A stretch of DNA of 64,000 bases from Chitinophaga eiseniae (GCF_900167135.1 NZ_FUWZ01000002.1:770651-834650); one strand, 5' to 3'. Shown: positions 50,360 to 60,160, counted from the first letter of the stretch. Notes: generated by a model not told the origin, from the letters alone. Numbers and translations: made by a program.

Positions 50360-53221
50360 ATGCAAAAGTTCTTACCAATACTGGCCAAAATCCTCATTTT
50401 GGCACTGGTATTCAGTCCAACCCTATCAAAGGCACAACTCAACGGCTCTTACGTCATCGAAGGCAAAATTACGGACGACCACAGCGCCAGCCTGCCAGGC
50501 GCTTCTGTACAGATAAAAGGCACCTCTTTCGGTACCACCACCGACAGCACGGGTCGTTTTCAACTGACGACCAACACCCGTTTCCCGCTGAAACTGGTGA
50601 TCCGCCTGATCGGCTATCAACCACAGGAATTCGAGGTAAAAAACAGTAACAGCAAGGTAGCCATACAGCTGTTCACCCAGTCATTGCTGGTCAACGAAGT
50701 GGTGGTATCGGCCTCCCGGCAACAGGAAAAACTGCTGCGCTCACCGGTGGCCATCGAAAAGCTGGATATCCGCGCCCTGAAGGAAACACCTTCGTCAACC
50801 TTCTACGACGCACTGGGCAACCTCAAAGGGGTGCAGATGACCACCGCCGGTCTCACCTTCAAAGTGTTCAACACCCGCGGTTTTAACGTCCCCAACAACT
50901 TCCGCTTCATGCAACTGGTAGACGGCGTAGACAACCAGGCGGCCACCCTCGGCGTACCCCTGGGTAACGCTATCGGCCCTACGGAGCTGGACATCCAGAG
51001 CGTGGAAGTCACTCCCGGCGCATCTTCGGCCCTGTACGGCATGAACGCCATCAACGGGATGTCTAACCTGGTCACCAAAAACCCGTTCGATTACCAGGGT
51101 GTCAGCGTATATCAGAAAATAGCATTCAACCATTTCGACGGTAAAGGCAGCAGTCCCAAACCACTCACTGAAACGGCTATACGCTACGCTCAGGCATATT
51201 CCAAATGGTTTGCCTGGAAAATCAACGCCAGCTATATGCAGGGTACCGACTGGTACGCCGACAGCCATGACGACTTCACCCCGCAAAGCAAGATCAACCC
51301 CGACTTCCCGCAACTCAGCGGTGAAAAAAATATTGCCGCTGATAACTGGAACAAATACGCCGACCAGGGCAACATCGCCATCACCGATAAAGATGGCCGC
51401 GCTTACACTGTGCACCGTACCGGTTACTGGGAAAAAGACCTCGTGGGCGACTATACCGTACGCAATACCAAAATAGACGGCTCTCTCAATTTCCGTCTAC
51501 CGAACAAAATAGAAATATCCCTCGCTTCCCGCTGGGGGCAGATGGACGGTTTCTTTCAACGCGGCAACCGCATCGTGCTCAGAGGTGTAACCGTTTCCAA
51601 CCACAAGCTGGAAATAACACACCCCGATTTTACCGTACGCTCTTACATCTCCATCGAGAATACAGGTAAATCCTACAACATGAACCCACTGGCGGACAAC
51701 CTGGAAAAATCTTTCAAATCTGACAAAACATGGCAGAAGGATTATACCACCGGCCTCAATAACGCGCTGACACAAGGCGCCGACCTGGTGGCCGCCCATA
51801 AGGCCGCACGCGCCTTTGCAGACGCCGGCCGCTTTGAGCCTGGCACCGCCGCCTTCGAAGCACAGCGCGATAAAATCAAAACCATCAACGACTGGGATAT
51901 TTACCCTACTTCCAAAAACCCGGCAAACACCAGCGGTGGCGCAGCCCTCAAGCAAATGAGCCGCTTCTATCATACAGAAGGTACCTGGAACCTCCGCAAA
52001 TACATCCATTTCGCGGACGTGCTGGTAGGCGCCGACTATCGCACCTACGAGATCATCCCCGACGGCAACAACTTCGTGGATTTCTCCCTGCCGCTCGATA
52101 AACGCAACCAGGAAGGCGGTAAACATATCTGGTACGGCAAAGCGGGCGGCTTTGCACAGATCAGCAAATCCTTCTTCCACGATGCGCTGAAACTGACCGG
52201 CTCCCTGCGCTACGATAAAAACGAACAGTTCGCCGGTAAACTAAATCCCCGCATCGCCGCAGTATATACCGTGAAAGACAAACACAACTTCCGCGTATCC
52301 TGGCAAAACGGCTTCCGTTTCCCCTCGCTGTTTGAAGCCTTCTCTTTCGTGAACAACGGACAGGTGCGGCGCGTAGGCGGCCTCGCCTTCATAGAAGAGG
52401 GGTTGGGCTACTTTAAAAACTCTTACCTCACAACTTCCGTAGACGCCTTTAACGTAGCGGTCAACAAAACCATCAATGCGGAACATATCAGCAAAGAAGC
52501 TGCTGCCGCCAAAAATGCAGGAGTGCTCAAAGTGGCCAACCTGGAGCCTATCGTGCCGGAAGAAATCACCTCTTTCGAAGCAGGGTATAAAGCCGTGCTG
52601 CTGGACAACAAACTGTTCATCGACCTTGATGGCTATTACAGCTCCTATAAAAACTTTATCGGTCAGATTGAAGCCGTAGTACCGCAAACCGGCAATGTCA
52701 ACTCACCGGATGCAGCGGTACTGAACCAGATGCTCGACAAATCGCTTCAGAACCGCTACCGTGTATGGGCCAACAGTAAATCTACGGTCAACAACTACGG
52801 TTTTGCCGCCGCGGTAACCTACGACATTTACAAAAACTACACTGTCAGCGGCAATGTCAACTTCAACAAACTGACGCAGGACAAAACCAAAGACGACGCG
52901 CTGGTACCGGGTTTCAATACCCCGCAGTGGTTTACCAACATCAGCGTCGGCAACCGCAATCTGTTTAAAAATATAGGCTTCAACGTTGTATGGCACTGGC
53001 AGGACACTTTCTACTGGCAGAACCTCTTCGGCAATGCAGACGTGCCGGCTTACAGCACCGTAGACGCGCAGGTGACCTACCGGGTACCGAAGATCAAAAC
53101 GTCCTTCAAACTGGGCGCCTCTAATTTGCTGAACACTGCGTACTTCCAGTATGTTGGCGGGCCTACCATCCGCGGTTTGTACTACCTCACCATCACGTAT
53201 GACAACGTGTTCAAAAAATAA
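50360..53221 (+). CDS. TonB-dependent outer-membrane receptor
   Basis: A 953-residue receptor from the ATG at 50360: signal peptide (MQKFLPILAKILILALVFSPTLSKAQ), a carboxypeptidase-regulatory-like domain at about 30-115 (VIEGKITDDHSASLPGASVQIKGTSFGTTTDSTGRFQL), plug domain (LLRSPVAIEKLDIRALKETPSSTFYDALGNLKGVQM, TRGFNVPNNFRFMQLVDGVDNQ), and a beta-barrel ending in YLTITYDNVFKK. No SusD-type lipoprotein gene follows, so it is not a SusCD pair but more like receptors for metal chelates, vitamins or other small compounds. The substrate is not readable. Upstream is a promoter with a dyad operator. Confidence 0.92.
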   Translation: MQKFLPILAKILILALVFSPTLSKAQLNGSYVIEGKITDDHSASLPGASVQIKGTSFGTTTDSTGRFQLTTNTRFPLKLVIRLIGYQPQEFEVKNSNSKVAIQLFTQSLLVNEVVVSASRQQEKLLRSPVAIEKLDIRALKETPSSTFYDALGNLKGVQMTTAGLTFKVFNTRGFNVPNNFRFMQLVDGVDNQAATLGVPLGNAIGPTELDIQSVEVTPGASSALYGMNAINGMSNLVTKNPFDYQGVSVYQKIAFNHFDGKGSSPKPLTETAIRYAQAYSKWFAWKINASYMQGTDWYADSHDDFTPQSKINPDFPQLSGEKNIAADNWNKYADQGNIAITDKDGRAYTVHRTGYWEKDLVGDYTVRNTKIDGSLNFRLPNKIEISLASRWGQMDGFFQRGNRIVLRGVTVSNHKLEITHPDFTVRSYISIENTGKSYNMNPLADNLEKSFKSDKTWQKDYTTGLNNALTQGADLVAAHKAARAFADAGRFEPGTAAFEAQRDKIKTINDWDIYPTSKNPANTSGGAALKQMSRFYHTEGTWNLRKYIHFADVLVGADYRTYEIIPDGNNFVDFSLPLDKRNQEGGKHIWYGKAGGFAQISKSFFHDALKLTGSLRYDKNEQFAGKLNPRIAAVYTVKDKHNFRVSWQNGFRFPSLFEAFSFVNNGQVRRVGGLAFIEEGLGYFKNSYLTTSVDAFNVAVNKTINAEHISKEAAAAKNAGVLKVANLEPIVPEEITSFEAGYKAVLLDNKLFIDLDGYYSSYKNFIGQIEAVVPQTGNVNSPDAAVLNQMLDKSLQNRYRVWANSKSTVNNYGFAAAVTYDIYKNYTVSGNVNFNKLTQDKTKDDALVPGFNTPQWFTNISVGNRNLFKNIGFNVVWHWQDTFYWQNLFGNADVPAYSTVDAQVTYRVPKIKTSFKLGASNLLNTAYFQYVGGPTIRGLYYLTITYDNVFKK

Positions 53222-53337
53222 TTAACGATTAAATCGCCATTTGCCGCATTACTGGTCCGAAAAATCAAACGCAAACCCCTGACGATACTGGTAGGTACGT
53301 TAATTATCCTGCTCAGCCTCCGTACGCTTATTGGTTT

Positions 53338-53397
53338 CCAGGGCTAACGCCCGGTACTTACAAATCATCGGAATGTAACCCGGGGCGTTAGCCCTGG
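53338..53397. repeat. Large palindrome CCAGGGCTAACGCCC between TonB receptor and dehydrogenase genes
   Basis: CCAGGGCTAACGCCC (53338-53352) pairs perfectly over 15 bp with its complement (53383-53397) around a 30-nt loop. The right arm runs into the end of the D-2-hydroxyacid dehydrogenase gene (stop at 53388), supplying its last codons. The core recurs in reduced form at 21378-21395. Confidence 0.75.
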
Positions 53398-54383
53398 GTT
53401 ATTTCGTTTTTGAGGGGTTCATTTTTTTCGAAGGCGGCAATATTAGTCAGTGTCGTTTCCGCGATCTGCGTGAGTGCTTCCCTGGTAAAAAATCCCTGGT
53501 GCGCTGTTACGAGTACGTTGGGGAAAGTAGTGAGGCGGGAAAGCACATCGTCCTGGATAATGGTGCCGGAGAAATTCTGAAAGAAGAGTTGTTCTTCCTG
53601 TTCGTATACATCGATGCCGAGTGCCCCGATATGACCATTTTTCAGCGCTTCCACCACAGCTTTGGTATCAATCAGGCCGCCACGGCTGGTATTGATCAAT
53701 GTTACGCCGCGCTTCATCTGATGGATCGTGTGTGCGTTGATGAGATGTTTAGTATCCTGTGTCAGCGGGCAATGCAGGGAAATAATATCTGATTGGGCCA
53801 TGATCGTTTCCGGTGCTACATATGTTACGCCGGCTTCCATCAGTTCCTGGTTATTGTACACATCGTGTGCCAGTACTTTGCAGCCGAAACCCAGCATGAT
53901 GCGGCAGAATACCGCGCCGATATTACCAGTGCCGATAACGCCCACTGTTTTTCCATATACATCAAACCCTTCCAGTCCGCTTAACGTGAAGTTATTATCA
54001 CGTACACGGTTATACGATTTATAGATTTTACGGTTCAGGGCCAGCAGCAGCGTAACGGCATGTTCTGCCACCGCGTGCGGGGAATAGGCGGGTACGCGTA
54101 CCACCTTCATACCGGCTTCTGCTGCGGCTTTAAGGTCTACGTTGTTAAACCCTGCACAGCGGAGAGCGATCAGGCGGATACCTTTTTCTTTCAGCAGGCG
54201 GATGACGGCGGCATCGGCCTTATCGTTCACAAAAATGCAGACGGCTGTTTCGTCTTTGATCAGCGCGGTATTGTCTTCGTTGAGCGGGTATTCCAGGAAG
54301 CGGAAGTGGTGTGTGTTATCCGTGTTAGCCTGATTAAAGTAAGTAATGTCGTAGGGCTGGGTGCTAAAAAAGAGGATGTTCAT
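53388..54383 (-). CDS. D-2-hydroxyacid dehydrogenase (D-lactate dehydrogenase-like)
   Basis: A 331-residue NAD-dependent dehydrogenase of the D-2-hydroxyacid group, closest in pattern to D-lactate dehydrogenase LdhA. GKTVGVIGTGNIGAVFCRIMLGFGC is the nucleotide motif; the catalytic Arg, Glu and His are in LINTSRGGLIDTKAV, GIDVYEQEEQLFF and VLVTAHQGFFT. RCAGFNNVDLKAAAEAGMKVVRVPAYSPHAVAEHAVTLLLALNR is the N-terminal hinge. Its natural role would be pyruvate to D-lactate, but other 2-keto acids cannot be excluded. Its last codons lie in a palindromic repeat. Confidence 0.9.
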   Translation of the reverse strand: MNILFFSTQPYDITYFNQANTDNTHHFRFLEYPLNEDNTALIKDETAVCIFVNDKADAAVIRLLKEKGIRLIALRCAGFNNVDLKAAAEAGMKVVRVPAYSPHAVAEHAVTLLLALNRKIYKSYNRVRDNNFTLSGLEGFDVYGKTVGVIGTGNIGAVFCRIMLGFGCKVLAHDVYNNQELMEAGVTYVAPETIMAQSDIISLHCPLTQDTKHLINAHTIHQMKRGVTLINTSRGGLIDTKAVVEALKNGHIGALGIDVYEQEEQLFFQNFSGTIIQDDVLSRLTTFPNVLVTAHQGFFTREALTQIAETTLTNIAAFEKNEPLKNEITQG

Positions 54384-54412
54384 CTGCGTGCGGTTAAGCC
54401 AGGGTCAAAAAA

Positions 54413-54448
54413 ATACGGATTTGCGGGCTTTCGGCCACACAAATCCGT
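54413..54448 (-). terminator. Terminator after fumC
   Basis: The 9-bp stem ACGGATTTG (54415-54423) and its complement (54440-54448). On the minus strand it is followed by ATTTTTTT, so it ends the fumC transcript. Confidence 0.85.
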
Positions 54449-54468
54449 TTTATAATTTATCCGGTAGA

Positions 54469-55869
54469 CTATTTGATGTCGCCGACCATGTTACCGGGTA
54501 CTACCCACTCGTCGAATTGTTCGGGAGTTACGTAGCCCAGTTTCACTGCCATTTCCTTCAGTGTGGTACCTTCTTTATGGGCTTTCTGCGCGATTTCTGC
54601 CGCTTTGTAATAACCAATTTTGGTATTGAGGGCAGTTACCAGCATCAGCGAGTTTTCCACGTGTTTGCGGATGTTGGCTTCGATCGGTTCGATGCCTTCA
54701 GCGCATTTATCGTTGAAGCTTACGCAGCCTTCGCCGATGAGGCGGGCGGAGTGCAGGAAGTTGTAGATCATCACCGGTTTGAACACGTTGAGTTCAAAGT
54801 GGCCGTTGGCGCCGCCTACGGAGATGGCCACGTCGTTACCCATCACCTGCGCAGCGATCATGGTGAGGGCTTCGCACTGTGTCGGGTTTACTTTACCTGG
54901 CATGATGGAAGATCCGGGCTCGTTGTCAGGGATATGGATTTCGCCGATACCTGCGCGGGGGCCGGAGCTCAGCATACGCACGTCGTTGGCGATTTTCATC
55001 AGGCTTACCGCTACTGTTTTGAGGGCGCCGTGTGCTTCCACGATAGCATCGTGGGCCGCCAGTGCTTCAAATTTGTTGGGGGCGGTCACGAAAGGCAGTC
55101 CGGTCAGTTTGGCGATATGCGCTGCCACGTTTTCGGAGTAACCTTTCGGGGTATTGATACCGGTACCTACGGCAGTACCGCCGAGGGCCAGTTCGCTCAG
55201 GTGAGGCAGTGCGTTGTTGATCGCTCTCAGGCCGTGGTCCAGCTGGGCCACATAGCCGCTGATTTCCTGTCCGAGGGTGAGGGGCGTAGCGTCCATAAAG
55301 TGGGTACGGCCTATTTTCACCACATGTTTGAAAGCTTCTGCTTTTTTAGCCAGCGTGTCGCGCAGTTTTTTAATACCGGGGATGGTTGTTTCCACCAGCA
55401 TTTTATACGCCGCGATGTGCATGGCGGTAGGGAAGGTATCGTTGGAGGATTGTGATTTGTTCACGTCGTCATTCGGGTGAACGAACTTGTCTTTATCGGT
55501 GAGCTGGCCACCGTGGATAACGTGTGCGCGGTAAGCCACCACTTCGTTCACGTTCATGTTGGACTGGGTACCGGAACCTGTTTGCCATACTACCAGCGGG
55601 AACTCATTGTCCAGTTTACCTTCCAGTATTTCATCGCATACCTGACCAATCAGATCACTTTTCTCTTTGGGCAGTACGCCTGCGTCCAGGTTGGTGAGTG
55701 CTGCCGCTTTCTTCAGGTAAGCAAATGCCCTGATGATTTCTTTAGGCATTCTGTTGATATCCTGGGCGATCTTGAAATTCTCAATGGAGCGCTGTGTTTG
55801 AGCACCGTAATAGGCGTTTACAGGCACCTGTACTTCACCCATCGTGTCTTTCTCTATTCTAAATTCCAT
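54469..55869 (-). CDS. fumC: Class II fumarate hydratase
   Basis: A 466-residue fumarase of the iron-independent class, converting fumarate and malate in the citric acid cycle. The superfamily signature [17 protein letters not shown] is present near residue 320, [14 protein letters not shown] and [20 protein letters not shown] are the other active-site blocks. [28 protein letters not shown] is the standard N-terminus. It has its own -7 box upstream and a terminator downstream. Confidence 0.96.
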   Translation of the reverse strand: MEFRIEKDTMGEVQVPVNAYYGAQTQRSIENFKIAQDINRMPKEIIRAFAYLKKAAALTNLDAGVLPKEKSDLIGQVCDEILEGKLDNEFPLVVWQTGSGTQSNMNVNEVVAYRAHVIHGGQLTDKDKFVHPNDDVNKSQSSNDTFPTAMHIAAYKMLVETTIPGIKKLRDTLAKKAEAFKHVVKIGRTHFMDATPLTLGQEISGYVAQLDHGLRAINNALPHLSELALGGTAVGTGINTPKGYSENVAAHIAKLTGLPFVTAPNKFEALAAHDAIVEAHGALKTVAVSLMKIANDVRMLSSGPRAGIGEIHIPDNEPGSSIMPGKVNPTQCEALTMIAAQVMGNDVAISVGGANGHFELNVFKPVMIYNFLHSARLIGEGCVSFNDKCAEGIEPIEANIRKHVENSLMLVTALNTKIGYYKAAEIAQKAHKEGTTLKEMAVKLGYVTPEQFDEWVVPGNMVGDIK

Positions 55870-55896
55870 GGCTTAAGCTTTTATGAATTAATGCAG

Positions 55897-55904
55897 CAAA
55901 AGTA
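55897..55904 (-). promoter_or_regulatory. -7 promoter box for fumC
   Basis: On the minus strand TACTTTTG matches TAnnTTTG, 27 nt before the fumC ATG, in the 48-nt spacer behind the enoyl-CoA hydratase gene. Confidence 0.55.
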
Positions 55905-55917
55905 AAGCGTTCTGCTA

Positions 55918-56694
55918 TTATTCGCCCTTAAAATTTGCCTGTCTTTTCTGAATAAAAGCTTCGGCGCCTTCCTGCAGGTCTTTGGTAGCGAAACAGGCGG
56001 CAAATTCCCGTATTTCGGTTTCCCAGCCGTCTACGTCCTTATCCAGCGCGGCGTTTACGCATTTTACCACGCGGGCTATGGCCAGCGGGGCTTTGGTCTG
56101 TATTTTCTGCAGGATGGCGATCGCTTTGGGCAGCAGCTCCTCCAGCTTCACCACATGGTTTACCAGTCCCCATGCCTGCGCTTCTGCGGCGGAGAGCATG
56201 TCTCCCGTCATCATCAGCTCCGTGGCCTTTCCTTTGCCAATCAGCTGGGTGAGCCGCTGGGTGCCGCCATAACCGGGGATCAGGCCCAGGTTCACTTCCG
56301 GCTGACCGAATTTCGCGTTTTCGCTGGCGATGCGGAAATGGCAGGCCATGGCCAGTTCACAGCCACCGCCCAGCGCAAAGCCGTTGACCGCCGCTATGAT
56401 AGGCTTGGGGGAGCACTCTATCCGCTGAAACACTACATGGCCGCTTTTGGCCAGCTCTTCGCCCTGTTTGGGGGAGAGGGTCAGGAACTCGCTGATATCG
56501 GCGCCGGCAACAAAGGCTTTTTCGCCGGAGCCGGTGAGGACCGCCGCTTTGATGTCTTTGTTCCGGTAAATTTCGTCGATCACCAGGCCCAGTTCTCCCA
56601 TCATCTGCTGATTGAGGGCGTTCATCTTTTCCGGGCGGTTGATCGTAACGATCAGAATATTATTATCCAGCTGTGTGGTTAATGTCTGGTACAT
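55918..56694 (-). CDS. Enoyl-CoA hydratase/isomerase family protein
   Basis: A 258-residue crotonase-fold protein. NRPEKMNALNQQMMGEL, AFVAGADISEF (oxyanion hole), ALGGGCELAMACHFRIASENAKFGQPEVNLGLIPGYGGTQRL (with both hydratase glutamates) show a typical enoyl-CoA hydratase, the second step of fatty-acid beta-oxidation or of butanoyl/leucine routes. It carries no fused dehydrogenase. It is immediately upstream of fumC on the minus strand, but fumC has its own promoter. Confidence 0.92.
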   Translation of the reverse strand: MYQTLTTQLDNNILIVTINRPEKMNALNQQMMGELGLVIDEIYRNKDIKAAVLTGSGEKAFVAGADISEFLTLSPKQGEELAKSGHVVFQRIECSPKPIIAAVNGFALGGGCELAMACHFRIASENAKFGQPEVNLGLIPGYGGTQRLTQLIGKGKATELMMTGDMLSAAEAQAWGLVNHVVKLEELLPKAIAILQKIQTKAPLAIARVVKCVNAALDKDVDGWETEIREFAACFATKDLQEGAEAFIQKRQANFKGE

Positions 56695-56738
56695 GGGCCT
56701 TCTTTTTTAGTTTATCAATATTAAGCAATATTCGATAA

Positions 56739-57920
56739 CTAACGAATCAGGCTCAGGGCGGCCTCCAGTTGCAGGTCGCGGCCGGCCCTCAGCGCCGCCG
56801 GGTTGTAAGGCACGGCCCTGTCCGGGGGAAACCCAACCCCCTCATACACATTTCCGTCGATGTACTTGAACACCAGGGAAGAGGTGTACACCAGGTTGAG
56901 CCAGCCGGTGCTGAACTGGCCGCCGTTATAGAATTTATTGCCCGTCAGCGGCCCGTTGGCGCCCCAGGTACGCTCGCCCACAAAGTGGCCATTGGGCAGG
57001 GCTTTTACGGCCATGGTGGTCATTTCCGCCATGCTGATCGACCAGGCGTCTGCCAGCATCACGATGGGGACGGTGATGGCTTTAGCCCCCGTCTGCGGCG
57101 TTACGTAGGCCGGCGCCCAGGGACTGAAGTCCAGTCTTCCGTTGCCCAGCTTGGAGCGGGTATAACCGAAATGGACCGGCTGGGTCACCATTTTTCCCAG
57201 CAGGAAGTTCAGATCGTCCAGGCTTCCGCCGCCGTTGCCCCGCACATCGATGATGATACCTTTCAGATCGTTGCGCTGAGCCAGATTATCAAAGAAATAC
57301 TGTTCCACCCGTTTTACGCCGTTCATGGTATCGGTATTAAAAAGCGTTTTAAGGTTGAACCCGCTAAAGTAGAGGTACAGGATATTCTGGTTGATGGTAC
57401 CCGAAACAGCCACATACTGGCGGCCATCCGGCGTGTTTGTAAACCCACGGCGGCCGGCGTTGAGGTAGTGGGTAGGAATAGTGTCATAAAAGTGGAAGAT
57501 GCTGATCCGTGGGTGGTAATCCGGGCTTGCCCGTTTCCGCTGGAAGGCCGGGTTCACGGAATTGGAGTCTGCCAGCCAGGTGTCTGCAAAGGAGATATCA
57601 TAGTGGGAGTCCACCAATCCGGCCGTCATCTGTTTGAAGTACGTATAGGCTTTACGGACATCGTTGGAGTCGTTGATATTCAGCTGGGCAAAGAGGGGCT
57701 TATAGGTGCGGTGCACCTGGTCCCAGTCGACCGTATCAATATCCCAGAAAACATAATTATTGTTCATGCCGGTCCAGAAGGCATCGAACACTTCGTTGAA
57801 ATTGGCGCTGACGTAGTCCTGCGGCTCATTGAGCTGTGGCAGGTCTTTACGGCAGGCGGCGGTCATCAACAGTATCATCAACAGGGGCAATATATAGCTG
57901 ACAGGAGATTTCATCTTCAT
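56739..57920 (-). CDS. S41 family peptidase, lipoprotein
   Basis: A 393-residue lipoprotein from the ATG at 57920. The signal MKMKSPVSYILPLLMILLMTAAC places the lipid cysteine at residue 23. The C-terminal S41 (tail-specific protease-like) domain shows LKGIIIDVRGNGGGSLDDLNFLLGKM, VPIVMLADAWSISMAEMTTMAVKALPNGHFVGERTWGANG with the nucleophile serine in WSISMAE. A PDZ-like middle is not obvious. It follows a beta-barrel gene by 22 nt; the two may form a cell-surface unit. Confidence 0.88.
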   Translation of the reverse strand: MKMKSPVSYILPLLMILLMTAACRKDLPQLNEPQDYVSANFNEVFDAFWTGMNNNYVFWDIDTVDWDQVHRTYKPLFAQLNINDSNDVRKAYTYFKQMTAGLVDSHYDISFADTWLADSNSVNPAFQRKRASPDYHPRISIFHFYDTIPTHYLNAGRRGFTNTPDGRQYVAVSGTINQNILYLYFSGFNLKTLFNTDTMNGVKRVEQYFFDNLAQRNDLKGIIIDVRGNGGGSLDDLNFLLGKMVTQPVHFGYTRSKLGNGRLDFSPWAPAYVTPQTGAKAITVPIVMLADAWSISMAEMTTMAVKALPNGHFVGERTWGANGPLTGNKFYNGGQFSTGWLNLVYTSSLVFKYIDGNVYEGVGFPPDRAVPYNPAALRAGRDLQLEAALSLIR

Positions 57921-57942
57921 AAAAATTAATGGTGAGCAACAA

Positions 57943-58686
57943 TTATTGGGCATCGCCATGGAACAGGTGGCGGAGGTTGAACAGGCATCCTGCCTGCAGT
58001 ACATAGGTATCATTATACCGGGGTACCTGGTTGATCATGTAATTTTTCTGTTGATCCGTGAGCGAATAGTAATATCGGGCTTCCGCGAAGAAGCGGAAAC
58101 GCTTGTGCAGCAGGTATTCCACGCCGCCGCCGGCAACGAGGCCCCATTCCATCCGCCGGTCACGGCGGCTGTCGAAACTATACTTTTCATCGTAACGGTA
58201 AGCGGTGTTATACCGGAAATAATCCGAGGCCTGCTCGTTGTCCGGCACATCCGGGTTGCTGCTGAACACATTGGCCATAGCGCCTTTGACACGGCCGCTG
58301 ATCCAGTAGGCGCCGTAACCACCGGCATTCACGAAGCCCCGCAGCTTATCTCCGCCGAAGGAGAAATGCGCCATGAGCGGCAACTGCAGATAGCCGTTGA
58401 GGTTATACTGGTAAATGCCGTTGAAAAAGTGGTCCCGGCGCAGCTCATAACTTTTCCGGATATACGATGGATCTGCCTGTATGGCCAGCCATTCGTTGAA
58501 ACGGTATTGCAGCACCAGGCCGGCCACAAAGCCGCTATACTGGTAATACTGCGTAAAAGCCCGATAGCCGGCATTGGTATGTACATAGTTGTTGACATAC
58601 CCGCCGGAAACACCGATTTCGAACTGTGCCCGGACTGCGTGGGTTAACAGGAAAAAGGTGGCAAGGAGGAGTAATTGTTTCTTCAT
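57943..58686 (-). CDS. Outer-membrane beta-barrel protein
   Basis: A 247-residue protein with signal peptide MKKQLLLLATFFLLTHAVRAQ. It has strand-rich segments such as EIGVSGGYVNNYVHTNAGYRAFTQYYQYSGFVAGLVLQYRFNEWLAIQADPSYIRKSYELRRDHFF and LVAGGGVEYLLHKRFRFFAEARYYYSL, the porin-family (PF13568-like) pattern. It starts behind a terminator and is followed after 22 nt by the S41 peptidase gene, so both are in one operon. Confidence 0.82.
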   Translation of the reverse strand: MKKQLLLLATFFLLTHAVRAQFEIGVSGGYVNNYVHTNAGYRAFTQYYQYSGFVAGLVLQYRFNEWLAIQADPSYIRKSYELRRDHFFNGIYQYNLNGYLQLPLMAHFSFGGDKLRGFVNAGGYGAYWISGRVKGAMANVFSSNPDVPDNEQASDYFRYNTAYRYDEKYSFDSRRDRRMEWGLVAGGGVEYLLHKRFRFFAEARYYYSLTDQQKNYMINQVPRYNDTYVLQAGCLFNLRHLFHGDAQ

Positions 58687-58734
58687 AAAGCCTTTGTTTG
58701 AGGTTTTTTTCGGTTGATGGCTGCACATAAAAAA

Positions 58735-58764
58735 TCCCGTAGCAAACCGGAGCCTGCTACGGGA
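58735..58764 (-). terminator. Terminator between two beta-barrel genes
   Basis: TCCCGTAGCA (58735-58744) and its complement TGCTACGGGA (58755-58764) with a 10-nt loop; on the minus strand it is followed by TTTTTTATG. It ends the upstream barrel gene. Confidence 0.88.
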
Positions 58765-58790
58765 ATTATGAAGAATAACGTTTTAGGGAC

Positions 58791-59594
58791 CTAATAGTTC
58801 ACCTCTATCTCCGCTTTTCCGCTTTTCATTTTCATAAAATGTCTCTTCTTGGGTACTTTAAAGTACTTCACGCCATTGAAAGTATAGCCAAAAGTGACGA
58901 ATACCAGGTTGGCGTCCGTATTCCTGTAGGGATATACTTTATTTACACCGGCGCCATAGCTGAAATCGCGGTTAAAGAAGTTCTGCGGGTAGTACTGTAC
59001 TTTCACGCCGAAGCCATGTACCCGGAGGCCGGCAAACAATGACGGCATGATCAGCGGGGTGCGGTCGCTGAACCACTCGTTGAATTTGTGTACTTTTTTG
59101 CCGTCCACAAATTGTTTTTCCTTGTAGTTGAAAGCCAGGTCCAGTTCGCCGCCGAAGAAGAAAAAATCACCGCCGGTCACATCCCCGATCTTAAAGCCGA
59201 TGGGTACGCCCAGGGTGTACACCCGTTGTTTCAGCTTCAGGGAGTCGGCAGGTTTGGAGATCAGTCCTATATTCTTGAATTCCAGGCCGGTAAACGCTCC
59301 GAAGTGGCGGGTAAAGTCCTTGTTGTAGTTAACATGATAATTTAAAATGAAGCTGAAGCGGGGGATGTTACGCATATGCTCCCCGTTCTGTTTCATATCC
59401 GCGAAGGACAGCATGCCGGACAAACCGGAGGTAACATAGCTCTTGTCCCGCTTTTTGGGATATTTTCCAAAGGAGATAGCTATTCTGCTGTCGGCAGTCT
59501 TCTTCTGGTCCGTGGAATCTGTGTTTTCCTGAGCAAAGGCACTTACGGTGCAAAACAGCAACAGTAGCAGAGACGGGTATAACTTGTACTTCAT
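58791..59594 (-). CDS. Outer-membrane beta-barrel protein
   Basis: A 267-residue protein from the ATG at 59594, signal peptide MKYKLYPSLLLLLFCTVSAFAQ. It has a charged linker (ENTDSTDQKKTADSR) and then beta strands such as FSFILNYHVNYNKDFTRHFGAFTGLEFKNIGLI, GDFFFFGGELDLAFNYKEKQFV and LPNLFAGLRVHGFGVKVQYYPQNFFNRDF, ending in VFVTFGYTFNGVKYF. No specific family is certain. It sits between the B12-binding subunit gene (91 nt upstream) and a terminator. Confidence 0.75.
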   Translation of the reverse strand: MKYKLYPSLLLLLFCTVSAFAQENTDSTDQKKTADSRIAISFGKYPKKRDKSYVTSGLSGMLSFADMKQNGEHMRNIPRFSFILNYHVNYNKDFTRHFGAFTGLEFKNIGLISKPADSLKLKQRVYTLGVPIGFKIGDVTGGDFFFFGGELDLAFNYKEKQFVDGKKVHKFNEWFSDRTPLIMPSLFAGLRVHGFGVKVQYYPQNFFNRDFSYGAGVNKVYPYRNTDANLVFVTFGYTFNGVKYFKVPKKRHFMKMKSGKAEIEVNY

Positions 59595-59685
59595 AAAACG
59601 GCGGTTGTGGTTTCTTAGATTTCTGGTGATTATACCCAGAAGACGACCCGCCCGTGGAAATGTTACGGCTACACGAAAAATTTTT

Positions 59686-60105
59686 TTAAAAATTTCTGTG
59701 ACCGGCCACCCAGGTGGTGATGTAGTCGGAAATATCTTTGGTATGGGTGCCCGGGGGGAACAGTTTACCGACGCCCATGTCTTGCAGCTGCTGCATGTCC
59801 GCATCGGGGATGATGCCGCCGCCGGTGAGCAGCACGTCGTTCATGCCCTTTTCTTTCATGAGCGCTATCACTTTAGGAAAAACAGTCATGTGTGCGCCGG
59901 AAAGGATGCTGATGCCGATGGCGTCCACATCTTCCTGGAGGGCGGCGTTGACCACCATTTCTGGGGTTTGCCTTAACCCGGTATATATAACTTCCATACC
60001 GGCATCCCGGAGGGCGGCAGCGATCACTTTGGCGCCGCGGTCGTGGCCATCGAGGCCGACTTTAGCTACCAACACACGAACAGGGCGATTTAACTGGTTG
60101 ACCAT
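59686..60105 (-). CDS. Cobalamin-binding small subunit, methylmalonyl-CoA mutase type
   Basis: A 139-residue B12-binding domain. [36 protein letters not shown] contains the DxHxxG motif whose histidine replaces the lower axial ligand of cobalamin. [30 protein letters not shown] and [21 protein letters not shown] continue the mutase C-terminal domain. Length and start agree with stand-alone subunits of methylmalonyl-CoA mutase. The large subunit is not here. Divergent from glnS across a 92-nt spacer. Confidence 0.9.
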   Translation of the reverse strand: MVNQLNRPVRVLVAKVGLDGHDRGAKVIAAALRDAGMEVIYTGLRQTPEMVVNAALQEDVDAIGISILSGAHMTVFPKVIALMKEKGMNDVLLTGGGIIPDADMQQLQDMGVGKLFPPGTHTKDISDYITTWVAGHRNF

Positions 60106-60160
60106 GCTTAAAAATTAAGGTCGTAAAGATAAGGATTAGCCGTAACTAAAAGCTAAGCGC

